Source: Siphonodentalium dalli
Lineage: Eukaryota > Mollusca > Scaphopoda > Gadilida > Siphonodentaliidae
Reading direction: 5' to 3'
Assembly (NCBI GenBank): GCA_032622095.1
Contig: CP136069.1
Coordinates: 129,501,123 to 129,565,122 of the forward strand
DNA: 64,000 nt
The notes beneath the pieces are model-generated. The model made no database searches. It saw nothing but the letters and a program-made list of their open reading frames with translations, and was not told where the DNA came from. The translations under genes were made by a program, and so were the position numbers. Shown here one piece after another: positions 23,201-29,300 of the stretch (the stretch's first letter is position 1; each line of letters opens with the position of its first letter).

Positions 23201-23957
23201 TCACCAAGGTATGAGTTAACATCTGCCGATCGTGATTGGCATCTCATTGAGTATGACGTTGGTTCCCGGTCCTGGAGTGGAATGATAAATAATGAAAAAG
23301 AAATGTCACTGCTACAAGCCTGCAAATAGGGTGTCTGTCATTTGCAGAATGAGGCCCCCTGAGGGTGAATTTAATGATGCTATCCTGCACAGCAGGCTAG
23401 CATCACCAAATTAACCCTCTGGGACTTCATTCTGCTTAGGCATCATCTTCTGGGAAGATACAGTCTTAAATTAACATTGTTTTTAGTTACTTTTTCCATT
23501 CTGGGAAGTTTCTATGTCCCATAATTTGCAGCAGATAAAATGCATAATCGAGGTGCCCAATGGGTGAACATCACCAATTTCAACTGAGGAACTTCCATTG
23601 GAGCCTGGGTCTCCCCATAGCAGTTGAGGCCTAAGCACAATGAGGTTCCCAGAGGGTAAATTTGGTGATGCTAGCCCACTATGCGGGATAGCATCACTAA
23701 ATGCACTCTCTGTGGACCTCATTCTGCAAATGACAGACACACTATTAGCAAGCTTGCACAGCTGATGTCAGTAGCAATCAAATTTTAAGTGGTGGTTCAA
23801 TTCATCATACCATTTCTATCTTTCTAAACTTGCAGGTTTGCTGCGTGATTTATCTGATGGATATGACTATTCCTACTATCTCATTGGATCATTAGTGCTT
23901 GTCGCCTCAACCATTCTTATAATAACCAACGTGTGCTACAAAATCAGACAGCATTGA
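4892..23957 (+). CDS. Monocarboxylate transporter-like protein (SLC16/MCT family, MFS), six coding exons
   Basis: Joined exons (4892-5228, 7829-7945, 15987-16130, 19725-19986, 21251-21939, 23836-23957) give 1671 nt, 556 codons plus TGA. The family moves lactate, pyruvate or related monocarboxylates, often with protons, across the plasma membrane through 12 TM helices. Seen here: the first MCT signature DGGWGW (residues 94-99) entering TM1; the second signature YFKKKKGLAVGLGVAGVAVG (217-236); a long charged cytoplasmic loop between TM6 and TM7 (about 287-365, Lys/Ser rich); and D416 and R420 in TM8, matching the Asp-Arg pair needed for transport in MCT1. R117 takes the place of the MCT1 TM1 lysine. 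The 144-nt third exon matches a size typical of MCT genes. The substrate cannot be told from sequence. No frameshift or stop was found. Confidence 0.9.
5255..5333. repeat. GAATGAGG hairpin MITE, right half
   Basis: Just after the exon 1 donor. It has half of the family hairpin: the GCTAGCCCGC centre, GGGTAGCATCACC, then TTCACCCTCTGGGGACC and TTCTGCAAATG. Confidence 0.65.
5841..5897. repeat. GAATGAGG hairpin MITE, fragment of right arm
   Basis: AAATTCACCCTCGGGGACCT followed by a decayed form of the outer end (TGACCGACACCCTATTT), matching fuller copies at 7471 and 23315. Confidence 0.5.
5929..7250 (+). mobile_element. TAGCTCA-ended non-autonomous element with tandem core (Helentron-associated type suspected)
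   Basis: It begins TAGCTCACCTGAGACGAAG, can fold on GGTGGAGCTA, and is followed by a GTCC/ATCC microsatellite. Then come diverged monomers of about 130-160 bp sharing phrases such as CTCAAGAACCATTGGGCC, GATTTAGCTTATATTTGGTA and GGTCACTGGGTCAAATAG (starts near 6110, 6270, 6720, 6850, 7010). About 400 bp of unrelated AT-rich DNA (roughly 6320-6715) interrupts the monomers. The right end is not resolved. It lies in MCT intron 1 and no protein is encoded. Confidence 0.6.
7471..7707. repeat. GAATGAGG hairpin MITE, complete two-hairpin copy
   Basis: Inverted ends of at least 35 bp start CAAGCCTTGAAATAGTGTGC and close with the complement ending AGGCTTG. Inside are two consecutive hairpins, each GAATGAGG...GATGCTA / TAGCATCAC...CCTCATTC. 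It is in MCT intron 1, 120 bp upstream of exon 2. Confidence 0.75.
7829..7945 (+). CDS. MCT gene exon 2 (rest of TM1, TM2)
   Basis: 117 nt, phase 1 in and out; acceptor TTGTTTCAG, donor TTAG/GTGAGC. It encodes the segment GGMERANGFIYLEL...TAWVTIMPTVLRLCLG, matching the MCT pattern of a Leu/Phe-rich helix, then a TAW motif, then TM2. R117 sits where MCT1 has its TM1 lysine. Confidence 0.9.
7971..8083. repeat. GAATGAGG hairpin MITE, single hairpin
   Basis: CATTTGCAGCATGAGG through GGGGACCTCATTCTGCTTAG; the two halves pair around a TGCACTCCAGGCTAG centre. It is 26 bp past the exon 2 donor. Confidence 0.65.
8256..8362. repeat. GAATGAGG hairpin MITE, single hairpin
   Basis: GAATGAGATCCCCAGAGGGT through CCTGATTCTGCAG, centred on GCCCGCTGTGTGGGATAGC; a decayed copy of the same family. 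Confidence 0.65.
8480..8990. repeat. T-rich low-complexity block with an internal ~190-bp duplication and a long G run
   Basis: Two diverged copies share TTAGTATGATTTT and ATATTGTTAAATAA (near 8650-8700 and 8813-8865). The block ends in a run of about 16 G at 8932-8947. It lies in intron 2 of the transporter gene. Confidence 0.5.
8991..10079. other. Intron 2 sequence without recognisable feature
   Basis: No coding frame above noise. There is a C run at about 9294-9306. The short open frame at 9419-9625 has no recognisable composition and is treated as chance. Confidence 0.4.
10080..11220. repeat. Long tandem repeat, about 310-345 bp unit, roughly 3.5 copies
   Basis: Landmark phrase CTACTTAATGAGAG recurs at about 10508, 10811 and 11160, and CACTATATTACA at about 10435, 10739 and 11085. 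Each unit also has TGACACACTATATTAC, CCCATCGAG and one or more GTACCGAAGCTTCGTG boxes. In the first unit that AAGCTTCG palindromic box is locally amplified (10215-10280). It lies in intron 2. Confidence 0.7.
11225..12170. repeat. Dispersed repeat with ATGGCGGCC-type boxes, copy 1
   Basis: Positions 11310-11540 match 57940-58118 (plus) and, inverted, 55500-55660. Shared phrases include TTAATTTTTGCCGAT, ATAGTAACAATTAACCA and GTAGTATTCAAT/GTTAGTATTCAAT. It continues with CGGCGGCCATTTTGGTGGCC near 11868 and a second such box near 12033. It is non-coding. Confidence 0.6.
12411..12581 (+). repeat. ~230-bp dispersed repeat, copy A, left part
   Basis: ACTCATTGATTAATAGTTAT through CATTCTGTTGTACACTTT aligns with 19180-19345. 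The match breaks exactly where TAGCTCAAA begins, and the rest of the repeat is found at 15270-15312. Confidence 0.7.
12582..15269 (+). mobile_element. Nested TAGCTCA element with ~16 tandem 162-bp units (Helentron-associated/HINE architecture)
   Basis: The left end is TAGCTCAAATTTACTTTGTA and the right end CTTTACAAAGTTGAGCTA, giving inverted subterminal repeats. After the left end comes a TG/CG microsatellite (12638-12676), then about 16 tandem units of ~162 bp marked by TTAGCACGGGCTAC and AGCCATCTTGGATTTT. Just past the right inverted repeat is a hairpin GTGTCA-T-TGACAC. The flanks are two halves of one dispersed repeat that joins in a run of T, with no target duplication seen. Subterminal inverted repeats, microsatellite, tandem core, 3' hairpin and insertion in T are what is known of Helentron-derived elements. 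No protein is encoded. Confidence 0.75.
15270..15312 (+). repeat. ~230-bp dispersed repeat, copy A, right part
   Basis: TTTTAACTTGGTGGGAGAAT to AGAAAGGGTTAA continues the alignment with 19345-19384, after the 2.7-kb insertion. Confidence 0.7.
15313..15986. other. End of intron 2, unique-looking sequence
   Basis: AT-rich, no open frame of note. It ends in the pyrimidine tract and CAG acceptor of MCT exon 3. Confidence 0.4.
15987..16130 (+). CDS. MCT gene exon 3 (TM3 and TM4)
   Basis: 144 nt, phase 1 in and out; acceptor ATATTTTCAG. It encodes PFSSALCSRFSGRSVTIIGG, corresponding to the basic TM2-TM3 loop common in MFS proteins, then two hydrophobic helices. The donor AGAG/GTCTGT departs from consensus at +3 to +5, so splicing here may be weak or regulated. 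Confidence 0.88.
16713..19179. repeat. 46-bp minisatellite array, about 54 copies, in MCT intron 3
   Basis: The unit is GGCATAAAATCACAT(C/T)GAA, then CCCTGGGGTCTATAATAC, then (A/C)TTCAGTTA; length is 46 bp, or 45 when one C is missing. It runs without a break for 2.47 kb. Variant positions (T or C in CACAT(C/T)GAA, A or C in TAC(A/C)TTC, GG or GA in TTAG(G/A)CATAA) are not random but form repeating blocks. The 45-bp variants keep frame, which explains a spurious minus-strand open frame at 18719-18919. Confidence 0.95.
19180..19384 (+). repeat. ~230-bp dispersed repeat, copy B (uninterrupted)
   Basis: Starts ATTATTGATGAGTAGTTATC and ends AGCATAGAAAGGGTTAA. It contains the undisturbed join GTGTACTTTTATAACAGGAG, which is the empty-site equivalent of the insertion in copy A. 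Confidence 0.75.
19725..19986 (+). CDS. MCT gene exon 4 (second signature, TM5-TM6)
   Basis: 262 nt, enters in phase 1 and leaves in phase 2; acceptor TCTGCTTCAG, donor ATGGG/GTGAGT (strong). It encodes GIGLSMAYTPCLIVVNQYF followed by the Lys-rich turn and Gly-rich helix of the second MCT signature. A degraded copy of its middle part lies 400 bp downstream, at 20390-20455. Confidence 0.9.
20017..20250 (-). repeat. ~230-bp dispersed repeat, copy C (inverted)
   Basis: Starts TTAACCCTTTCTTTACTAAA and ends GTAACTACTCGTCAATGAG, the reverse complement of copies A and B. A duplicated TTATCTGAAC/GTTCAGATAA pair near 20170-20220 can fold. It starts 30 bp past the exon 4 donor. Confidence 0.75.
20390..20455 (+). 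pseudogene. Decayed duplicate of part of MCT exon 4
   Basis: Translates as GLDIGVGIFMLQPFTEIVLE, against GLGVAGVAVGTFILPPFTEI plus ALD in exon 4. The DNA phrase CCATTTACAGAAATTG is identical in both. The frame stays open for about 20 codons but has no splice sites at the right places, and the beginning differs by a small deletion. It lies in intron 4, so it is a ghost of an exon or local duplication, not a working exon. Confidence 0.6.
20456..21250. other. Rest of MCT intron 4
   Basis: AT-rich, no repeat family recognised. It ends with the TTTCACCTTAAACTCACATTACAG acceptor region. Confidence 0.4.
21251..21939 (+). CDS. MCT gene exon 5 (central loop, TM7-TM11)
   Basis: 689 nt; acceptor CTCACATTACAG, donor GCAG/GTTTGT. 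The first 77 residues are the hydrophilic loop joining the two six-helix halves, with many Lys, Ser and Pro. Then come TM7 (FTCFCSCLSIFTLAFHSFNV), the TM8 segment GVTDLLSRV with the Asp-Arg pair, and three more helices ending GLGVATGPTVAG, the conserved TM11 glycine-proline turn. Confidence 0.92.
22045..22460 (+). mobile_element. CR1/L2-type LINE C-terminal relic in MCT intron 5
   Basis: Split across frames with several stops, it reads EKVQRRATCMVNSLHKFSY, later TRGTRLEAPYTVQ, then QFSISRRSWTYFREIWF. These follow the order of the LINE C-terminal blocks LEKVQRRATKLV, TRGHxxKL and FKxxLDxFW. An AT microsatellite follows at about 22586-22602. It is old and inactive. Confidence 0.55.
22793..23038 (+). 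repeat. TTAA-type fold-back element, left half only
   Basis: AGGTACTCAATCCAATTAAG through GTGTAAGATGGATAACTCTA and AATCAAGTG. It matches the left arms at 41811 and 60435. The right arm is missing after the GTTAACAATAACCACTTGA centre. It lies in MCT intron 5. Confidence 0.65.
23315..23756. repeat. GAATGAGG family, 442-bp composite element with hairpin ends
   Basis: The left end CAAGCCTGCAAATAGGGTGT is paired with a right end finishing ACACACTATTAGCAAGCTTG. Each ~120-bp end contains its own GAATGAGG...CCTCATTC hairpin. The middle ~185 bp is not shared with the short copies. It sits in MCT intron 5, 80 bp before exon 6. Confidence 0.7.
23836..23957 (+). CDS. MCT gene exon 6 (TM12, C-terminus, stop)
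   Basis: 122 nt; acceptor CTAAACTTGCAG, phase 1. It encodes the family motif GLLRDLSDGYDYSYYLIGS and a last hydrophobic helix, ending KIRQH and TGA at 23955-23957. The cytoplasmic C-terminus is very short. The presumed 3' UTR starts with three or four copies of a GACATGGTATCTACAA-type unit (about 23970-24040). No clear AATAAA follows within 400 bp. Confidence 0.9.
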
Positions 23958-24091
23958 TGTCAGCAGGAAGACATGATATCTACAAATATGACATGAGATG
24001 ACATGGTATCTACAATGACATGGTATCTACAAATATAACCAGGAGGGCTTTCAAAAGATGGTTCATTGACATTGTTCACATTTTCCATTTA

Positions 24092-24238
24092 GGAGATAAA
24101 CATACCCTGTTGAGTTGTACATTCTGGGATTCGAGCATGAAAACAGTTTGTGAACGAGCCGGCTTGCCGGCGAGTTCACAAACTGCTTTCATGCTCGAAT
24201 CCCAGAATGTACAACGAAAGAGTGTATGTTTATCTCCA
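24092..24238. repeat. 147-bp near-perfect palindrome (fold-back MITE)
   Basis: Arms of about 70 bp run from GGAGATAAACATAC to its complement GTATGTTTATCTCC, through ACATTCTGGGATTCGAGCAT and its complement, meeting at CCGGCTTGCCGG. It lies just downstream of the transporter stop codon and could fall in its 3' UTR. Confidence 0.8.
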
Positions 24239-24416
24239 TTGTAATTCAATCTAGCAAGGAATTTGCAAAAAAAACTGTATAAAAAGTATCATTTAGTCAT
24301 TTTCATGACACGAATCGAGACTTTCATTTCGCCGTTGTCACCGTTCACATATCTTGGGTTTGTTCATTGCGTTACTCGGAACAGTGCTCCGTAACCATTT
24401 CCTGCGGGGCGGGTTG

Positions 24417-24498
24417 TCTCGTTTCGCTACTCCGTTCTGCGCCGATAAAATTGTACCGTGCGACATTCAGATTTGATGCACGCTGAAGCGGCCGATGA
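24417..24498 (+). repeat. Dispersed ~80-bp repeat, copy 1
   Basis: GTTTCGCTACTCCGTTCTG through ATGCACGCTGAAGCGGCCGA. A second copy is at 38109-38181. Confidence 0.6.
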
Positions 24499-24789
24499 AC
24501 GGTATCTATACAAGCTGTACACAGCGCCATCTACGCTCATGCTGGCGCCACGTAAATTATGAGAGGAATCATCACATTTTTTGGTTTGAGACTTGTGTTT
24601 GTCACAATTCATTATACACTATTCTGACAAAAAATAATGTTCATCTGCAATTGGATATTTGCCGGGTGAGATCAAATTAGTCGGAATTTGTTCGATATTG
24701 TATCGCAAAATAGTCCGCTGAAAAAATCCTGCGCTGACCTTTCCCCGGAAGTAACAAAGGCACATGTTTGAAAACACGATTTATTAATT

Positions 24790-24957
24790 ATGGATTTTAA
24801 AACATGTTGCATTCTTGCCAAAGAGCAGATTAATTTTAAATACGATTTAAAGAAGGGGCAACTTGATTCACTATATATTTTTAAAGGAAATCGTCAATCT
24901 GCCAGTTGAGTATGGGAAGTGTGTCATATTTATGGCTCAAATTTTATTAAAATTAAA
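24790..24957 (+). pseudogene. RecQ-like helicase pseudogene, piece 1 (N-terminus and motif I)
   Basis: Frame 1 from ATG 24790 reads AKEQINFKYDLKKGQLDSLY then IFKGN; after a one-base shift near 24892, frame 2 reads VNLPVEYGKCVIFMAQILLK. This is the order of a RecQ-like N-terminus: a Gln-motif-like segment, then LPxGxGKS (Walker A), then a hydrophobic helix. Here Walker A has Glu for Gly and Cys for the final Ser/Thr, so ATP binding would be lost. Two later pieces in the same orientation continue the protein (27420 and 36594). No splice donor is obvious in the A-run that follows. Confidence 0.55.
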
Positions 24958-25719
24958 AAAAAAAATGCACGGAAATCAACAGTATTGATTGTCAGTCCAT
25001 TGAATATGGACCACCTAGATCAAATAACGAAGATTTCAACTTTGAACTTAGATATTAAAGCATGCCTATTAGACACCAACCACAACTGACAGTTACAATG
25101 GACTTTGATTTAAACAATATTTATTTGCCCCATATTACATTTATGATGAACAACATTTAGATGATGGAAACATGAGTAGAATAGAAAAGGGGAAGAGGAT
25201 TTAGCAGCAAGCAGATATGTGCTTTTGTTGAGCTATCTCCTCAGACAAGTAGAAAAATTGTAGAAATCAAGAAAGATCGAGCGAATGGCAAGTGGCCGAG
25301 TTAGAGAAACAATAGGTTTAAGAAGTGATGGTATATTAATATTATTATGATGTACAGACGAGTTTACAATAAGTGTTGAAATGATAAATAAGCTTATATG
25401 TGGATAATAATGAGAGGGGTGTATTCACAAGGAATACGAGACAGAGATAGGTGAAGCGATAGAAATAAAGAGCTTGTATGTGAAAGAAAAGTCGGTACCA
25501 CTGTTATGAACATTTTTAGACTAACTTGTGGAAAGAATTATTTTGAAAATGAATTGTTTTGAAAATAAATGTGGAAACTAAATATGGAAACTAAATATGA
25601 AAACTAAATATGAAAACTCCATGGGTTATCGTTGCTATGCCGTTGAATTGTTAGTGTATTGTTTGTACAATGGACTTTCTGCTCTGTTATCCTCTTCCAT
25701 AAAATCATATATAATCATG

Positions 25720-25979
25720 TAAACATCACTGACTCTGCTCCACTAACACCCACACGAGACCACAAAATTCCCCGCCCCTTCTATCGACCGAAATACCTCA
25801 GCAATTCCTTCGATCCTCGAACAATTTCTCTCTGGAACAAAATCCCAACCGACACTGCCTATATTCAGGAGTCACAGGATGCATCATTGTTTAAGGATGC
25901 CCTCCACAGTCACTTCTATGAACCCGGTAAGAGCAAGCAGGGCTCCTCCACAAAACCACCACAATCCCGATCACCATAG
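25720..25979 (+). mobile_element. LINE ORF2 C-terminal fragment
   Basis: The open frame contains YLSNSFDPRTISLWNKIPT followed by a stretch ending SLFKDALHSHFYEP, the SFFPRTIxxWNxLP...FKxxL block that closes CR1/L2 and related LINE ORF2 proteins. No reverse transcriptase blocks remain upstream. An AATAAAAAAAA-like tail occurs near 26021-26030. It lies between helicase pieces 1 and 2. Confidence 0.6.
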
Positions 25980-26128
25980 CGCCAAAATAATGGTACATAT
26001 AATTCAAATGCTCTTGATTTTAATAATAAAAAAAACTTAAAAAATATTTTACCCATGTAATTATCTTTTATTCATGCTCCCCCTAATAATCATCAGTTCA
26101 TTGAGGGCATGGGGTATACTGTAGATGT

Positions 26129-26260
26129 AGACTAGTGATGCGGACTGGACCAGACCACCTTGTGTGGTCCAGTCCACTGCCAATGCGGTCCAGTCCGGTC
26201 CAGCCCATTCCGGTCCGGTACATATACCTGGAACGGTCCAAAACTGTCCGGTCCACCTAT
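26129..26260. repeat. GGTCC-rich repeat block (possible hAT-like terminus)
   Basis: TAGTGATGCGGACTGGACCA, then many overlapping GGTCCAGTCC / GGTCCGGT phrases in both orientations that can fold. Such GGTCC-rich ends occur in some hAT transposons; no partner end or transposase was found. A short related phrase (TGGACCACACCGGTCC) occurs at 27428-27443. Confidence 0.35.
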
Positions 26261-27419
26261 AATAGGCTATATGTTAAAGGCACGTGCGGCCTTAATTGTC
26301 GAAAATATTCATATTTGTTCCAAACACCGTAAACAGAAAAACAGTAAAACGCATACAGTTCCGTTCATACATGTATATATATATATCATGACCATCGCGT
26401 AAACAGCATGTTATCATAAAGACCTACTATATTTTACCTAAGCAAGAGCCTGATTGTGTTACAGAAGACAGCACAATGCTACTGGCTAATCACACACAAA
26501 TGGCACAAACGCTCTTTATTAGTTCCATATAAGGTATTCACCAACAAAGAACGCTCTTTATGTTTACCGTCATAATATAAACAAACACCAGAAAAGTTTT
26601 ACGCTTCTGTTTACATAACAATGGTCAAACATATGACCATAATATACTGTTTATGCGATATTTCTTATTTGTATACGGACAAAGTATATCTACATTTTGA
26701 TGTTCTTTCTGTTTGTGGCGGTTTTTGACGGTTGGAGATATTTTCACAGGATACCCACCGCCAAGGCCAACCGTGTCTTTAATCAATTCTCTGTTTTCTC
26801 AAATTTTTACTCTGTATAGTACAAACTATAAGGTTACTGAGTTAGTGCATTGCAATGAGTCCATATATGTTAAAACTTACATTGTTTGCCAATTTTATGC
26901 ATCATTGTCTGTCTCTGGTGCGATATACTGGGAACGATGCACGGTAATATTATTTCTAGTAATGCGAACATGCACTAATTAAATGTACTAGTATTGGACA
27001 GATGTGCAGCTACATGTAGGGCAAGAATGTGTTATAACCAATCTAACATGGCACTCAACTTATCGTATGCATGACTTGTATCATACTTATTTTCATTAAA
27101 TTGAAATTTAAACGAAATAACTACCCGGTATACTGATTACAATTATACAAATGGGTACTAATATGACTACTACATTAATTTTAGAGATTGTGATGGCTGA
27201 TTTTATAGTTCTGACAATTACAGTTATAAACCTAAGTACAACTACTATTGGACTAATGTGACTGTCTTGTGTGTGTACTATGTAATGTGGTTTGCATGTT
27301 TCTTCGATAATTATAAAGTTATGTGAAAAACAATAGATTACTCGATTCGATATCCATCCAAATTTATTAGTTGATGCCATGTTACACGGTTTATAACAAA
27401 TTGTTCCATACTCATTCAG
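26261..27419. other. AT-rich intergenic or intronic stretch between helicase pieces
   Basis: No coding frame. A ~55-bp segment near 26716-26768 (GGCGGTTTT...ATACCCACCGCC, able to fold) recurs in diverged form at 59130-59175. The stretch ends with a good 3' splice site, TTCCATACTCATTCAG, at 27404-27419. Confidence 0.4.
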
Positions 27420-27615
27420 TCCACCCCTGGACCACACCGGTCCAAAGCGTGTATCTGTTTCTCTGGCTGATGTAGCAAAGGGGATTTTGACATTGTGATA
27501 ACCCATCCTGAGGCATTACTAAATTCAGCCGTTGGTTCCAATTTGATAGGAAGGGATATCTTTAAAGATGCAGTTACTGCTGTTGTAGTGGATGAGTGCC
27601 ACATTGTTAAACGTG
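27420..27615 (+). pseudogene. RecQ-like helicase pseudogene, piece 2 (motifs Ib-II, DECH box)
   Basis: Flanked by ATTCAG (acceptor) and CGTG/GTAAAT (donor), so it looks like an exon. It reads KRVSVSLADVAKG, then after a one-base loss in a G run near 27480, DFDIVITHPEALLN, NLIGRDIFKDAVTAVVVDE and CHIVKRG. The HPEALL and VVVDECH blocks (DECH at 27591-27602) are RecQ-type motifs Ib/II. The C-terminal edge stops just where piece 3 resumes (GKKFRTAY), so both belong to one former gene. Confidence 0.65.
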
Positions 27616-27619
27616 GTAA

Positions 27620-28849
27620 ATTATTGATATAATTGTATTATAGGTGGTAAATGATATAGTAATTCACAGTGAACTCAGTACTGCATACATGCTTCTATAT
27701 TTAATAGCATGTAGTATCATACTGAGTTCACTGTGAATTAGTGAGACCATATAGCTACTAAAATGTGTACTGTAGTTAGGCTACAAAAGTTCTAATACAT
27801 TGCCAGTCTAAGTTTGTGCATATACCATAAATTGAAATTTAGTTGAAATATCTGAGAACAGCAGATGTATTAAAATGAAGAAAAAAACATTTGTTGAATT
27901 CAAGACTTTTAAGTGTTAACATATTAAGCAGAGCCTGGCTGAACCACATGATGGATCGCTTCCATCCCCAAGCGTTGATACCATTTAAAGGTGCTTTATC
28001 TCGTCCCTGAACTTTCTGTACAGATATGGGTGAAACGTGAAATAATATTAATATATTTGAATCAGGAGCTATTTTTGTTGCTAATAATTAATTTGATTAT
28101 CTAATTAATAAAGAGGAAGGACAGAAAAGTGGTTATTGTTTTTTTAGAACATTACAAGATGTCTGGTTAGTAATCTATATTCATTACACTTATGAAATTG
28201 TGGTAACAAATTATTATCTTGTGGCTTTGGCAGCCTGTGATAATAATAATTCAAATAGTAATTGAAAATAAGTTTCATTGAGTTAGTTTGAACTTTGAAG
28301 TGATCCTTGGAAGAGATAGAGCATCTTTAATTGTGTTCTAAATATTCATGTGAAGGGGCAGATCGCTTGAGGCCCCATGGTTCATAAAGTCAGTTGTCTG
28401 TGTGTAAATGTAGTAATCAGCTTTTACTAGTTTCAAATAACATTGACTATAACAAAAATGATTATACCCCAATGTCCCATAGGAATGGTGAGTATAAACA
28501 CTAACTGCATGTATTACATGAATCTAGTCCTTCATACATCTGTCCATCCATCAAACTTTTTTTCTAGTTTTTTCCCCAGACATGTCCGTATATAGATGAA
28601 TTGTGGCGGCCATCCCAAAAAGAAACAGACGATTCAGAGACAAAGACCCAAGTGCTTAAAATAAAAAATAAAATATGACCTATTGTTTTGTGTTGTTATT
28701 CAGTCGCCTTTGTTCGCTTTATATATATATTTATTGCCTCCAGTATTGAAGATTTAACAAAAATGAATGTAACATAAATACAGTTAGCAATCAAGAAGTG
28801 ATGAAAAGACAGACAAGAGAACAAACTACCGAGGAAAAGAATAGCATTC
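27620..28849. other. Sequence downstream of helicase piece 2, no gene
   Basis: AT-rich. A 23-bp inverted pair around ATTCACAGTGAACTCAGTA (27660-27680 and 27720-27742) can form a stem with a ~45-base loop. Nothing else is recognised. Confidence 0.4.
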
Positions 28850-29189
28850 TAATTGTATGTACATGAACACGAGCTTACATATCACATCAGCAGACGACAC
28901 ACACCCTCTCGACCACACCCGTACGCATATACAATCTAACACATTACGCAGACACACACAACCGTACATACATACGTTAGGATGCACTGTCACAGCAGCA
29001 CTCCATAAGCAGGTGCATACAATTACAAAAGGAGCTCTAGTTGGAGTTGGATTCGCATAGGAGAATATCTCTCCCCAAAGAGTCAGCAAACGCAATGCCC
29101 TTGCTCGACAATAGCTCCCCTGTAAACGTATGCACCCATTAAGTGGAATAGATTATATGTAGAATGATGTTGTGACAGTGCAAACGCTA

Positions 29190-29300
29190 ACACAAGAAAA
29201 CATATACACGCACGTATACACCCTCACACACACACATGCATACACACACACACACACCCTCATATACACATACATATGCATATATATATATATTAATTTA
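29190..29300. repeat. CA and TA microsatellite
   Basis: ACACACACA runs mixed with CATATACAC and ending in TATATATATATAT, directly downstream of the minus-strand LINE 3' end. Confidence 0.8.

Noticed and set aside
24160-24240. GGGATTCGAGCATG phrase resembling a tRNA T-arm
   Set aside because: It belongs to a 147-bp palindrome; no acceptor, D or anticodon arm can be formed. I found no convincing tRNA or rRNA gene in the window.
26129-27443. A full hAT element between the GGTCC-rich block and the TGGACCACACCGGTCC phrase
   Set aside because: The second phrase lies inside the helicase exon and no target duplication or transposase was found; coincidence is more likely.
27108-27506. 132-codon minus open frame over helicase piece 2
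   Set aside because: Antisense to the helicase exon and without recognisable features of its own.
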